Assembly: GCF_015706575.1 (NCBI RefSeq)
Contig: NW_024037074.1
Coordinates: forward strand, 1,798,001-1,862,000
DNA from: Patiria miniata
Lineage: Eukaryota > Echinodermata > Asteroidea > Valvatida > Asterinidae
DNA: 64,000 bases
Direction: 5' to 3'
Shown: piece after piece, positions 34,625 through 44,973 of the stretch
Layout of the letters: every line of letters begins with the position of its first letter
Position numbering within the stretch: the stretch's first letter is position 1
The notes under the pieces: generated by a model
Told to the model about the DNA's origin: nothing
Seen by the model: only the letters and a program-made list of their open reading frames with translations
Databases searched by the model: none
Translations under genes and position numbers: made by a program

Positions 34625-34692
34625 TAATGACTTCAGTTGGTTGAGAACCGGAGTACTTTTCTAATGGATGGTGGTTCGAATCCAGCCCAACC
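34625..34692 (+). repeat. tRNA-like (SINE head) sequence
   Basis: An A-box-like stretch (cttcagttggttgagaac) and a perfect consensus box B (ggttcgaatcc) lie 40 bp apart. Anticodon-arm pairing is poor, so this is more likely a SINE remnant than a working tRNA gene. It lies just below the exon at 34718-34845. Confidence 0.5.
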
Positions 34693-34717
34693 CTGCATTC
34701 TATCTCAATGTCTTCAC

Positions 34718-34845
34718 CTCTCTTCTACTGGTCAGCTGTCCTCCTCCTTCCTCCTCTTAGCTTCTTGGGTGTTTTCATCAGATTCCTCTTGGCTTCTCTT
34801 CAGAGCGAGGCTCTTAGTGTCCGGGTCCTCAACTGACTTGGCGAG
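34718..34845 (-). pseudogene. TRMT2A: TRMT2A-like linker exon with in-frame TGA
   Basis: Minus strand, acceptor TAG above 34845 and donor GTGAAG below 34718; 42 codons plus two bases, phase 0 in and phase 2 out. It reads LAKSVEDPDTKSLALKRSQE, then ESDENTQEAKRRKEEDS, a TGA, and PVEE. This is the charged linker after the RRM (K-x-K-L-A-K-x...D-P), and its phases fit both neighbours exactly. The TGA would end the protein before the catalytic part unless it is a sequence error or is read through. Confidence 0.75.
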
Positions 34846-35022
34846 CTACGGAAAAGAGTTATTGCAGGAACATGAACCTGTAACCACAGCAATAGCAGCC
34901 ACTAGACCCCTTGCACTGGTAGCCAACACTAAGACTGTTGATTAGTTATTTCAATTCATTGAAAGTGCCAACAGTTCTAAGCAAGTACTAATAGTAAAAA
35001 CCACAAGTGACTTTGTGAATAC

Positions 35023-35098
35023 CTTGGCTTTGAGCACTAGTCCTTTCCATTTGCGTCCGTTGAGTACTTTCAATGCCTCCTCCTTATCTTCTTGGCAG
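35023..35098 (-). CDS. TRMT2A: TRMT2A-like exon, end of the RRM
   Basis: Minus-strand 76-bp exon, acceptor CTCAG, donor GTATTC, entering in phase 2 and leaving in phase 0. It encodes CQEDKEEALKVLNGRKWKGL followed by VLKAK. The A-L-x-x-L-N/H-G-x-x-W-K-G-x-x-L block is the last helix and strand of the TRMT2A RRM. The middle of the RRM (the RNP1 strand) must lie in an exon between this one and exon 2; I did not find it. Confidence 0.88.
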
Positions 35099-35274
35099 CT
35101 GAGGGATGAAACAAACAATTGGATTTCCATCAGTTAATCCATCGCAAGCAACCGAGTGCAACAGGAAAGGAGATACCGTAGATGGAATGTTTGTGTTGTG
35201 GGGGAGGATTTTTTCGAGTTTTATCCCAAAAAATTATATTTCTTTTCTATTGTACATAACATTACATTGTACAT

Positions 35275-35395
35275 AGCAGCGAGTACCGCATCTACCTATT
35301 CATAAGATGGAATTTTGCGTTGGGGTGATGTAAATCAATATTAGGCTTCGCTCTTCACCGAAGTATAAACACTGTATATTCATTTCTGAATTGCT
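35275..35395 (-). repeat. SINE fragment, minus strand
   Basis: Reverse-complemented head flank (acatagcagcgagtaccgca) adjoining tail pieces (ataagatggaattttgcgt and cttcaccgaagtataaacac). Confidence 0.65.
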
Positions 35396-36260
35396 TTTTT
35401 TCTAGCAATACAACAGATATTCACTTTTGAACACAAAACAATCAGTTAATGTTTAGTTATTGAATTATTACTTTACAATTTCAAATTATTGGCTGACAGA
35501 AGATATTTCTGTTCTCGAGAGGCTGCCTGGTTCCTGCCCCACAACCAGTATCGATAGTGCTTGGACGAGGAACCAGTCTGCCAGCAAAGTGGATCAGTTT
35601 GTCCCGAAACCAAAGAGAAAAGTTCATGGATGCTTTGTAAGTATAACAATTGAAAACAGAAGTCTAAGTACACTTTCCATTTCAAGGAGGAGAGTGTGGT
35701 TTCAATGCTACTGTATGTTGATGGATTGACTATTTATATCTGTATTTTAAATTTCTTTCTTGATTATCCAAACACCAAAACTAAAACTTGTATCAAGTTT
35801 CCCTGTGCTCTTATTTGTGTTTCATTACATCAGCACACTCAACTTTCACCCTTTAAGAAGCTCCCATGTCACTCACTCCTGACTAGGATTTTCTGGCGCC
35901 AGTTTTTCTTTCATGTCTCAAACATTCATCCCTATCTTGCTCATTATTTGTGCTGGCAAGTTTCCTGAGCACTCCAAATTCCAACTAGAAAAACCCATGG
36001 CACAGTCTTTGCAATTTATAATCATCATTAAACAATAGAAAAAGGTAAGAGATCCACTCTTTGCTGGGTTCGAAAACGAAACCTTTTTCCCTCCATTTTA
36101 TCAAGAACAGAAAAATTAAAATACATTGGACATTTGTGAGGATTTAGTACAGCTAAAAATAGATTACACCTCCCTTTCGGAACGAAGAGAAATACACACA
36201 TGCATGACATGGGCAAGCATTATGAAAGCAAGCGTAACGTACAGAGCCAGTTAACCTTGA
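35396..36260. other. Intronic sequence, nothing recognised
   Basis: Frames at 35460-35729 resemble no family I know on either strand. Confidence 0.45.
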
Positions 36261-36261
36261 T

Positions 36262-36580
36262 ATCTAATTCATAAATACCTAAGACCATTTACGCATTCCT
36301 ATTGGTCGAGAGCCCGTCACGTGGCCGGTCTTAAACGGATGATAAAGACATGGCTAGCTGGTCGTAAACACTTTTCTAGTGTCACATGAAATTTGGACTC
36401 CCATGAAATCCGGTGCCTATTACGTTTCATTGGTTGAACGCTCAAATTCCCCACGTATGCATGCGCAATACTACCAGTGAATCATAGTCCGATATTCGTA
36501 CTACACCAGTCCAGCTGCGTTTTTCGCGACATCGCACAGTACGCCCGACCATGGTGGTGAAATGCGCGACTCGCAGGCAA
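36262..36580. repeat. Dispersed repeat, same family as 59208-59500
   Basis: Shares with 59208 onward 'aattcataaatacctaa/t', 'cattcctattggtcgag', 'gtggccggtctt', 'ggatgataaagacatggct' and 'catgcgcaat'. At 59 kb the family has an inverted end, absent here. Confidence 0.75.
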
Positions 36581-36689
36581 GAACAAAATATCTCGAAATT
36601 AAATTCTTTCCAGGATAATCAATTAATTTGTTTAAAAAATGCATCTTTAACAGTGTGATAAATTTTAGTGAACATTCTATGTACACACA

Positions 36690-37350
36690 CAAGTTATTTA
36701 ATTTCTGGCTTGATAACGTCAGTGAATACTGATTTAGTTCGGAGTGGATGTTCATTGTGAAGTTAAAAAACGTATGAAAATTTGGAAAATATAAATGTAT
36801 GTATTCATAGCACCAAACTTCTGGTTTGATGACGTCACAGTATTTGGATGCAAAGGTCAACATTGTCATGGATATCATTTTTTGGGCTACAAAGATATTC
36901 ATATATCTTCATAGCCCAAAGAAGGATCAAAAGATACAATTAAATTTAGTTTATCGTTTTCAAATTCTCCTTAAAGTAACGTCCAGTCTGATGACATCAT
37001 GAATTTGAAACCTTGTCAAGTTATCTGTGTTTAATCAGAGAATATCAAGGGGTGATTTGGTTAAAATTTGAACCTATGGTTTAAAAATGAAAGAAAAGGA
37101 ACACTATTTTATGTGCCGCTAGGGACGTGAATTCACCTAACTTTGACCTTCTGGTAGAACCAGAAGTAAAGGTCAAACGAGTTCACGTACACACACAAAA
37201 ATATTCATCAATTAATGGTCTATCCAATTACAAGGTTGGAACATCATTGATCATTTTGTTCAAGAGTTATAGATGAAAGAAGATCGTCATTTTTTAGCGA
37301 AAATCGCTTGTAATTTCACACCCGATGACGTCATAATATGCACCATTTAG
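36690..37350. repeat. Degenerate tandem region with recurrent GATGACGTCA motifs
   Basis: The phrases cttgataacgtcagtga (36710), ctggtttgatgacgtcac (36824), cagtctgatgacatcatga (36986) and cacccgatgacgtcataat (37320) recur with similar flanks. A 15-bp-arm hairpin around tttgggcta...tagcccaa sits at 36880-36920. No coding sequence. Confidence 0.5.
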
Positions 37351-37804
37351 GATGAGAGTCGATATATATTGAAAGTTACATGTTCCTATCTTAAAATGTT
37401 TAGGAGAAAACCCGCAGAAACGTGCTGTACAGAAAAGAAAAAACTAGAACGGCGAAGCCGCCATGGCTCGCTGTCAAAGGCAGGAAGGGAGGCTGAAGGT
37501 AGGGTTGGGGATGGGCATGATGGAAGGGGATCAGGATTCTTGTTGATGTGCCTAGGTGTAGGGGTCAGTTTTTAAATGTCAACATAAAAAGTTAACAGAT
37601 TACCTAATAAATACATGTGTATATAGGTTAGCCGTCACTGTATTATGGGGGAGTTTTCCATTGTTAGGGTAATTAGGACCCAGTTGTGGATTTTTGCAGC
37701 GCCAACAGTGTCTTCTGCCCCCCATACTTGTATTACCATGGGAAAACTCTTGTGTAGTCGCCACAAATGCAGAACAAGAATGGGTAAACATGTACATGAA
37801 GACA

Positions 37805-38055
37805 CAGCACCATCACCACCTCCCCCAAACCTTAATTACTCCATCCCAAAACCTGACCCCATCCCCAACCCGCCCCCTCCCCCTCCCCCACCCAACCCCC
37901 TACTCACACCCATTCCATCCTCCCCTAACCATCCCCACCCTATCACCTACACATCCCAACCCCACCCAAACTCCAATCCCTATCTCCTTCCCCCTCCTCT
38001 GACCCGTACCCTCCCCTACCCTAGCCCTGGTGGACTCCCTTTCCTCCCTACGTTA
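37805..38055. repeat. C-rich low-complexity tract 1
   Basis: Almost G-free on the plus strand, made of CCCCACCC/CCTACC-type words. Proline-rich frames read from it are compositional. Confidence 0.85.
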
Positions 38056-38190
38056 CGGAGCGAGTCCTGAGTACACATGTGCTCACAACCGAACGAAAAC
38101 ATTTCTTACCAATAATTTCAATATTTTTACCTTGTTGGAGAAGCTAATTTTACGTCGTAGTATTTTATGTGTCCTTATCTGTTAGTACGC

Positions 38191-38832
38191 TAGGTTCAGG
38201 AATTCCATATGCGATGCTGACTGACGTCAATCAGGAAAATAAACTCGAAAGCATCGTTAAACTTGTACGTGTTTAGTCTCTTTTCATCAGTTTCTCACCG
38301 CCGAGTCTATTCTAGTCGTACATCATACCATGAACGTCTGTGCAGCGTGTAGTCTGGTTCCCTAGACCGGACAATTATTCTCGACGCTCATATCACATCT
38401 GGTCCGAGGGACAGACTATGCCGCATGAATATGCAGTGCGCACGCGCGATTTGCTTAGTAACCACCCTCATACGCACGCGCACTTACTTGAAGGCGCGGT
38501 CGCTAATCCAATAACCGAGCGTGTTTACGCGCCAGTTACCAGAAACACGTTTCGGCTTTGGTCATTGGTTGAGCGTTTTCGTGACATCGGTTGGCTGGAG
38601 TGACGTCACGGTTCCAACCAAAACTAAACAAATGAGGGCGCTAGCGTGCGTGCGCGCTTTCGGATCGTACGCACGTACATTTGTACATGTACATTGTACA
38701 TGATGCATGACGTACGACTCTGGGAATAAACTGATGAAAAGAGACTACAAACACGTACAAGTTTAACGTTGCTTTTGAGTTTATTTTCCTGATTAACGTC
38801 AGTCAGCATCGCATATGGAATTCCTGAACCCA
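38191..38832. mobile_element. Foldback/MITE-like element with ~130-bp inverted ends
   Basis: Left arm (from GGTTCAGGAATTCCATATGC) and right arm (complement of gcatatggaattcctgaacc) pair over about 130 bp with scattered differences. The central ~350 bp is GC- and CpG-rich. No target duplication was found, and no transposase. Confidence 0.75.
38508..38608. promoter_or_regulatory. Candidate promoter-like cluster: CCAAT boxes and a CRE
   Basis: CCAAT at 38508-38512, ATTGG at 38564-38568, and a perfect palindromic cAMP-response element TGACGTCA at 38601-38608, in a CpG-rich core. This is motif evidence only; no transcript start is known, and the cluster lies inside a foldback element. Confidence 0.35.
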
Positions 38833-38994
38833 GTGGCCAATAGATAAGGATACATAGAGTATGTAGGCGTGAAATAAGCTTCTATAACGAGGTAAAACAT
38901 AACAAAACTCTGGTAAAAATGTTGGGATGGTTTCATGTAGAAAAGTCTTGTCCTGGACGTTAGTCGTATTGCAATGAAGACTTCGTCCAACCTG

Positions 38995-39535
38995 GGCTAT
39001 CCCCTACCCCAACCCCCTACACCTACCTACCCTATCTTCCACTATCTGTCCTTACCCACCCTACACATCCCCACCCTAACCCTTACTCGAATTCCAATAT
39101 CCCGCCCACCCCATTCCCCCACCCATACATCCCCACCTGACCCCATGCAACCCCTACTCTGATCCCTATATACTGCCCCCTCCCCTTATCCAACCCCTAC
39201 AATAACCCATCCCTACACATCCCCAACCCAACCCCTACTCCGATCCTACATGTATATCCCGCCCCCTGCCCAACCCCCTCCTAACCCAACCCCTACATCC
39301 ATGCCCATCCTCTCCCTACCTGTCTCTCCCTACCTGTTACCACCACACCCCTACAAATCCCCACCCCACCCAAACCCAGTATTCCAACCCCTCTCCCCAT
39401 CCCACCCCACCCCACCCCGCCCCACCTATCCTAGCTCCCCTACTCATCCTACTCACACAAACCCTAACTCCAACCCTATCCCCCAACCCACCCCACCCCA
39501 CCCTCCCCTACCCCATCCTTACTCCAACCCCATAA
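38995..39535. repeat. C-rich low-complexity tract 2
   Basis: Same composition and orientation as the tract at 37805-38055, on the other side of the foldback element. Confidence 0.85.
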
Positions 39536-39802
39536 ACTAAAAGATCAAACCAGAAGCTCATGCACATCCCCAAAATGCATAGTGTACATGTACATGTTAT
39601 ACCGGTATACATACACGTACATGTTATACATGTACCTGGTACAAGTAACAATTAAAAACTTTAACATTTCCTTGAATTAAATTAATAAAATTTACTGCAA
39701 TGATATGAACCTAACTGAAGTCATAGAGATGATACATGACAACTGCATTTAATTTTTTCCCCAAGTTAACTAGAACCAAAAACTTCAACATTTTTATCTG
39801 AA

Positions 39803-39836
39803 CGCGGACGGACGGACGCCCGGACAGACGGACGGA
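39803..39836. repeat. GGAC/GGAN microsatellite
   Basis: Imperfect tandem ggacggacggacgcccggac units. Confidence 0.8.
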
Positions 39837-39959
39837 AATTGGTATTACATAGGCTCGCATCTGCTTCGCAGCTCGCCAAAAAGGAATAAAGATTAATCGT
39901 AACAAATCCAATGAGTGGTCGGGTTGTGCCCAACCACTCAATAAATGTAAAAAACACTA

Positions 39960-40800
39960 GATATTTTAGAAAACACTGTTAAAACAATGAAACTTAAAAT
40001 TACAAAAACAAGACCCACATTTAAAATAGATAATAGTAAAACCTAAATACGAATGCCTTTGTAAAAAGAAAAGTCTTAAAGCTTAGTCTTAAAAACTGTT
40101 AGAGACCCTGAACAGACTGAATTTCAGGTGGCGGCTGGTTCCATAAACTAGGAGTGGCTTGTGCAAATGAACGATCCCCTATAGTCTTTTGCATTCTCCC
40201 AGATGGATAATCTAAAAGCAACCGCTTTTCAAACCTCTTCGTTTATGGCGAATTCTACCCGATATATTTGTGACAATCAATGGGTTAAGAGGGCGAGTAT
40301 TGTCAGACAACATGCAACTGTTCTTAAACGAGAGACTATTTTGTACCAACTTCTGAAGACCTTCAGTATCATCACCAATAATCCTGCCAGCATGTTTCAC
40401 AATACGTTCTAGTTTCTAACAATTGTAAGAGAGTTAAACCAAGCGATAGAACAGAAACTTAGAACTGATTGGATTGTACTCTGGTAAAACAGTTTTAAAA
40501 CCCTGGTATTTGCATGAAAAGATTTCAGTTTCCTAACAAAGTGTAACCGTTGATTGGCTTTTTTGTAAACTTTTGTGGTGTTAGAATTCAAGTTTAGCTG
40601 ACAATCAACCAAAGTGCCAAGGTATTTGTCATCTACTACTTCCACAGACTCATCGTTCAGTTTAATGGGTTGCATAGTTTGTTTGTTCTTTTGAAAATTA
40701 AAAACGATTTCTTTAGTGTTTTGCATATTGATAATTAAGTGATTTTTAAACACAATAATTCACAAACTGATCAATGTTGTTTCTACACTCCAATTCATCA
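39960..40800 (-). mobile_element. 5'-truncated LINE, L2/Rex-like, 3' end of the RT ORF
   Basis: Minus-strand frames encode the region after the RT active site. First comes NDELECRNNIDQFVNYCV near 40800-40745. A frame change follows, then MQNTKEIVFNFQKNKQ, VVDDKYLGTLVDCQLNLN and FYQSTIQSVLSFCSIAWFNS, and finally a C-terminal part (SDNTRPLNPLIV ... SGRIRHKRRG). These are the usual steps of L2-type LINE C-termini (KTKEM, YLG, Y-x-S-x-I-x-S-x-L). The catalytic YADD segment is absent, so it is a dead 5'-truncated copy with at least two frame changes, lying in a TRMT2A-like intron. Confidence 0.8.
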
Positions 40801-41118
40801 TTGCCAGTTATCAATCATGTCAAGGCGCACATCTGTATGCAACGTATGGGAGGGAAAGACATAACTAAAAGGATGTATACACAAATTTAAACAAAACTGG
40901 CAACTATCATGCCAATGTCAATTATGAAATTGTGTTGATTATTTTTGTAACACTGCTGTCAAAACAAAACCAAAAAAGATTACAAATGCGAACAATTCTG
41001 AAAATTTCTCATGGTCTTACACAAGTACAGTGTACATTCTCTGTTAAAAAAGGCAAAACAGGAGTGATCTTCCACAAAGTGTTCGACATGACGATCAATA
41101 CAACACTGTAAATGAACT

Positions 41119-42606
41119 ATGGGTGATGACTACCAAAACAGCTCCACTCCATCAACTGGGAGGGAAAGTGACATTGACAAGCTTCGTGACAACTTTGACG
41201 AGAGTATACACGGACTTCTTCAAATAAAATGGTTAAGTATTGAAATCATTGCACCAATCGGCCTCCTCCTCAACATAGTCTTTCTCTTCACAGTCATTCG
41301 AGTGAAATCCATGCGTACAATCATCAACATCTACTTATCCAATCTGGCCGTGGCTGACTTACTCTTCCTTTTAAGTGACTTACTATATGTACTATTTATT
41401 CAACCTATAAACTCCTTGCAAGTTGCAGCCCAGTGCGTCCGTTATATGTTTCTCACGGTTTCTAACTTCTTTGTGATTACCATAGCAGCTGAGAGATTCT
41501 CTGCAGTGCGCAATCCTCTGACACACAAAGAAAAAGCCTCTAAATCTCGAGCAGCAAAGATATCAGCAGGACTCTGGGTGCCAACAATCATTGTTGCTGT
41601 GATTCTCATATTCTTACCAATAACAGACACTGTCTTCAATGAAATATTCTTCTGGGTCCTTTCCATCATCAACATTGTCTGTTTAATAGCCACTCTTGCT
41701 TTGTACATCTATGTAGTACTGAAAGTACGCAAGCAATCTGCCCTGTTGCCAAACCGTCCCAAGCAAGCAGGCAAGGTCCTCCGTTTGATAATCATAAATA
41801 CTGCTGTTTTCTTTGTTTTGAAGTCACTAAACATTGCAGCTATAACTATTAGAATCATACGAAACAGTTATACTAGGCCGGCCCAAGAAGTTGAATATCT
41901 AGAACTTGCAGAAAAACTATATACTCTGACTATACATGTATGTTTAGACGTTCTGCTACTTATCAATAGCTCCATCAATTCCCTCGTCTACAATGCCACA
42001 AATATTGACTATCGTGCAGCTGTAGTCGAGGCTTTCTCATTCCTCAAACTGTGCTGTCGTTGCTGCCCAAGACGGAATCTCAGCCAACCATCGCAGCCAG
42101 GGAAGCAGATTGAGCTTTGTGTGAATCCACAGGCAGAAAATGACCAAGAGCACCGTGCTGCCAGGCCAAGCAGCAGCAAGCCACCAAGCCAAGGGCATGC
42201 ACAACACACAGCGAGTCAGCAGTCACTGGAAAGCTGTCAAGAACAATGTTCCAGGCAAAGCAGCAGCAAGGCATCCATGCACAGTCAGCAGCATGTTCAA
42301 GTGCATGTTGAGGTACATGCAGAACCAGCAGGGACCCCATCGCTTGCAAGTTCTCATCAGGAACAACGCTCTACTCTGACTGACTGCAAGCCATCCATGC
42401 AAGGGGAACAGTGTGAACATCCAGAACCAGCAGAGAGCCAGCAGTCACTTGGAAGTACTCAGGAACAATGTCCTGGGCTGACTGGCACCGAGCCATCAGC
42501 ACAAGGGCAGCAGTATGCACATCCAGAACCAGAAGGGAGTCAATCGTTGGAAAGTTGTCAAGAACTATGTTCTCTGGTAACCGATGAGTGCAAACAATCC
42601 ATGTAA
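41119..42606 (+). CDS. GPCR-B, class A (rhodopsin-like) orphan receptor, intronless
   Basis: 495 codons; paralogue of GPCR-A with near-identical TM1-TM4 (IKWLSIEIIAPIG, MRTIINIYLSNLAVAD, ERFSAVRNP, AAKISAGLWVPTII) and more change in TM2-TM3 loops and TM6-ECL3, where a ligand would bind. It keeps ERF in place of DRY and NSSINSLVY in place of NPxxY, the LKLCCRCC cysteine cluster and the QQSL/QEQC tail repeats. Unlike A it has a cysteine at the start of TM3 (VAAQCVRYMF) but no clear ECL2 partner. The tail is ~29 residues longer than A. It lies on the strand opposite to the TRMT2A-like gene, inside the intron between exon 2 (44.1 kb) and the RRM-end exon (35.1 kb). Ligand and G protein unknown. 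Confidence 0.93.
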   Translation: MGDDYQNSSTPSTGRESDIDKLRDNFDESIHGLLQIKWLSIEIIAPIGLLLNIVFLFTVIRVKSMRTIINIYLSNLAVADLLFLLSDLLYVLFIQPINSLQVAAQCVRYMFLTVSNFFVITIAAERFSAVRNPLTHKEKASKSRAAKISAGLWVPTIIVAVILIFLPITDTVFNEIFFWVLSIINIVCLIATLALYIYVVLKVRKQSALLPNRPKQAGKVLRLIIINTAVFFVLKSLNIAAITIRIIRNSYTRPAQEVEYLELAEKLYTLTIHVCLDVLLLINSSINSLVYNATNIDYRAAVVEAFSFLKLCCRCCPRRNLSQPSQPGKQIELCVNPQAENDQEHRAARPSSSKPPSQGHAQHTASQQSLESCQEQCSRQSSSKASMHSQQHVQVHVEVHAEPAGTPSLASSHQEQRSTLTDCKPSMQGEQCEHPEPAESQQSLGSTQEQCPGLTGTEPSAQGQQYAHPEPEGSQSLESCQELCSLVTDECKQSM

Positions 42607-42867
42607 GGGCAGCAGTGTGTACAGTCTGCAGATAGTCAGCAGTGTTTGCCAAGTTATTGTACAGCTATAAAGTGTTGTACGTATAATTTGTACAATTACA
42701 CATGTAGGTGTTTCACAGTAATATACGCCATCTTGCCCGTGGGGCAATTTCACATGCGTTGCTGTGTATGCATCGTCATTGGAAAGCTTTGGCACTTCCA
42801 CGTCATCGTGCGTTCATTCTAAAATGTGCCCGTGTCTAGCAACGGATGTTCTTTTTGCCCTGCGAAA

Positions 42868-43018
42868 AAGATGGTGAGTCCCATCCCCGAGTGATGTTTT
42901 TCCAACTTTCACTCAGGAGGTGACACACTGAGTATACAGTGTATATACGTCGGTGAAGGGCAAAACCTTATTTGATTTCATCCCCCCTGATGCAAAAATT
43001 CCATCTTATGATTGGTGC
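42868..43018 (+). repeat. SINE, 3' part
   Basis: From the end of box B (gtgagtcccatccccgagtg) through the full tail (gtcggtgaagggcaaaacc ... aaattccatcttatga). Found only in duplication B. Confidence 0.85.
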
Positions 43019-43159
43019 ATATTACCGTGAAACACCTTATTGGTGACGAGAAACGTTAACAGCATATTATCAAGAATTGTAATGTGTTTTATTAAGTAGG
43101 GAATTGTCAATTACATCCCGTGTCATTAGTAATGTGCAGGCTCAGTACAGATTGCCACC

Positions 43160-44030
43160 AACTATCAGCTACATGCACATGAAAAACTTGCATGCAAGTG
43201 GCTCAGAAATACTTGTAAATGATGGTCTGGGCAAATGGATTTCAAAATTGCATACTTATGTACATGTTAACTGTTACCTGAAGGAGGTTTTTGTGTGCTC
43301 TTAAATGAGCAAGTTTGCTTTTAAACTTTGTCAGTGTGAAACATGAATTGGCACAAACATCTACATTTATACATGTATAGTCTGTATAACCCTACATTTT
43401 CCATTGCAGATACTTAAGTGCATTTGAAACAGATTTTGAGGTTTTTAGTTGATGAAGGGTTACGATGCTCCAGGCTTTAAAAAAAAAAAATTATAAAGTG
43501 CCAAGTTCCATATTCATGAGCAATGCAGTGATGTCATGAGCTGGAACTTCAGTGTCACTGCTGTTTAAGGACGGAAAGTTACAAAGTGTTTTGGTTGAGG
43601 TTGATGTGACTGTTTGTTCATTGTGTACGAGGCACAGGCAGTCAGTCAGATACTTTAACAACAAACTGCAATGCAATAAATTTTAGTTTCACAAGTTACA
43701 CAGAAAATCACAAAGCTGTAAATGTGAAATACCTACAATGTACATGTAAAGCGATATCACAGCAATGGTAGAAACAACTATCAAAGTGTACAGGCAATGT
43801 AAAAAGTGCACTGGAAAAAAGATTACAACTTTCTACATGCAGTTTACCATTACTTTCATATAGACATGAGGCTAGGATATTTCCAGGCTTTAGTGAAATT
43901 CATCCAATTGCCTTTAAATTCTGTTATACAAAATTACAAAAAGACCCTGAGAAATCTTCACCATGGAGAACATCGTGAACTCTTAATAGAGCACAAACTG
44001 TATTACCATTATCGAGAGTTGAATGCTAAG
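43160..44030. other. Duplicated non-coding flank
   Basis: Matches 25900-27750 apart from insertions in A. Shows the empty TTAA site near 43301 and the empty SINE site near 43996. Confidence 0.75.
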
Positions 44031-44043
44031 AGAGCAAACTCAC

Positions 44044-44170
44044 CACAAATCCAAAATGTCTTGGGAGGTGAAGTGCTGTTGTGTCCGATAGTGATAAGGA
44101 TCCGTTATGGCAGCGCCAGTCACCGGTACGTCAGAGGTGCTGGTAGAATGGTTATCTTGTGGGTCAAGAC
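44044..44170 (-). pseudogene. TRMT2A: TRMT2A-like exon 2 with 31-bp deletion
   Basis: Counterpart of 27758-27915 with the same acceptor and donor but 127 bp instead of 158. Thirty-one bases between two CTC trinucleotides are missing, a typical microhomology deletion. They include the codons for SEIFKIEIQN at the start of the RRM. The loss shifts the frame. This copy sits in the expected genomic order between exon 1 (50760-50913) and later exons, so the gene as assembled would be disrupted. Confidence 0.85.
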
Positions 44171-44696
44171 CTGATAGACAAAAACGAACAAATTAAAAAA
44201 CCAACTCCAATCAGAGAAAATAAATTTACTTTGATTTTTTTTAAGAATGAGATATTTGTAAGTTTAATTATGAGTGTTTTCAAGTGAGACACTGCACAAC
44301 AAAATCAGTTCACACTGACAAACAGATCAATGAATTGCAAATTTTGAATAAAAAACATCCCAAAGTTGAATACTGTTAATATAGATGTACAACAATTGTA
44401 CACAGTACCTGAAAAAAATTAATGCTTTAAAATATGAACCTCTTCGTAAAGTTAGAGATAAAAAATATAAATATCTTAATTTGGACGGTTCCCAAAAATG
44501 ACCAAATTCTACAAGCTGCTGTTTTTGTGTGCGTAATTCAAAACTGCCAAGCACAAATAATGCTATGTACTATCACCATTCTGGTATTTGAACTAGTATG
44601 CTTTTCTGATACTTGATACTTTATTGATGCCTCATAATATTTTGATAATTTTCATTTGCCTTTTTTAATGGGCTTTGTATTAATCAACAAAAGAAT

Positions 44697-44973
44697 GAAT
44701 CAAATTAGGTTTTGCCCTTCACCGATGTATAAACACTGTATACTCAGTGTGGTACCTCCCGAGTAAAAGTTGGAAAAAAATCACTCGGGTGGGACTCGAA
44801 CCCACAACCTCCTGCTTTCTAGTGCAGACATCTTAACCACTCAACCACCGAGCTGGTTGGTTCAAATCTGATGTACATAGCAGCGGGTACTGCATTAACG
44901 ATTCATAAAATGGATAGTCGGTGAAGGGCAAAACCCAATTTGATTTACATCACCCCGAGGCAAAATTCCATCT
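44697..44973 (-). repeat. Full-length SINE, minus strand, with inverted tail sequence at both ends
   Basis: Reads as reversed tail (caaattaggttttgccc), box B (gggactcgaaccc), anticodon arm (tgctttctagtgcaga), box A, and head flank. It then has a second tail in the opposite sense (gtcggtgaagggcaaaaccc ... aaattccatctta). Ends of this kind recur at 27233-27709. Confidence 0.85.

Larger units (their letters stand above)
41100..44630. repeat. Segmental duplication, copy B
   Basis: Counterpart of 24190-29830: GPCR-B, shared 3' flank, TRMT2A exon 2 copy and distal flank. It lacks the MITE, SINE pair and 28.2-kb element present in A, but has its own SINE piece at 42868-43018. Confidence 0.85.

Noticed and set aside
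37645-39540. Proline-rich protein-coding frames
   Set aside because: Produced by the C-rich low-complexity tracts; several frames are open at once.
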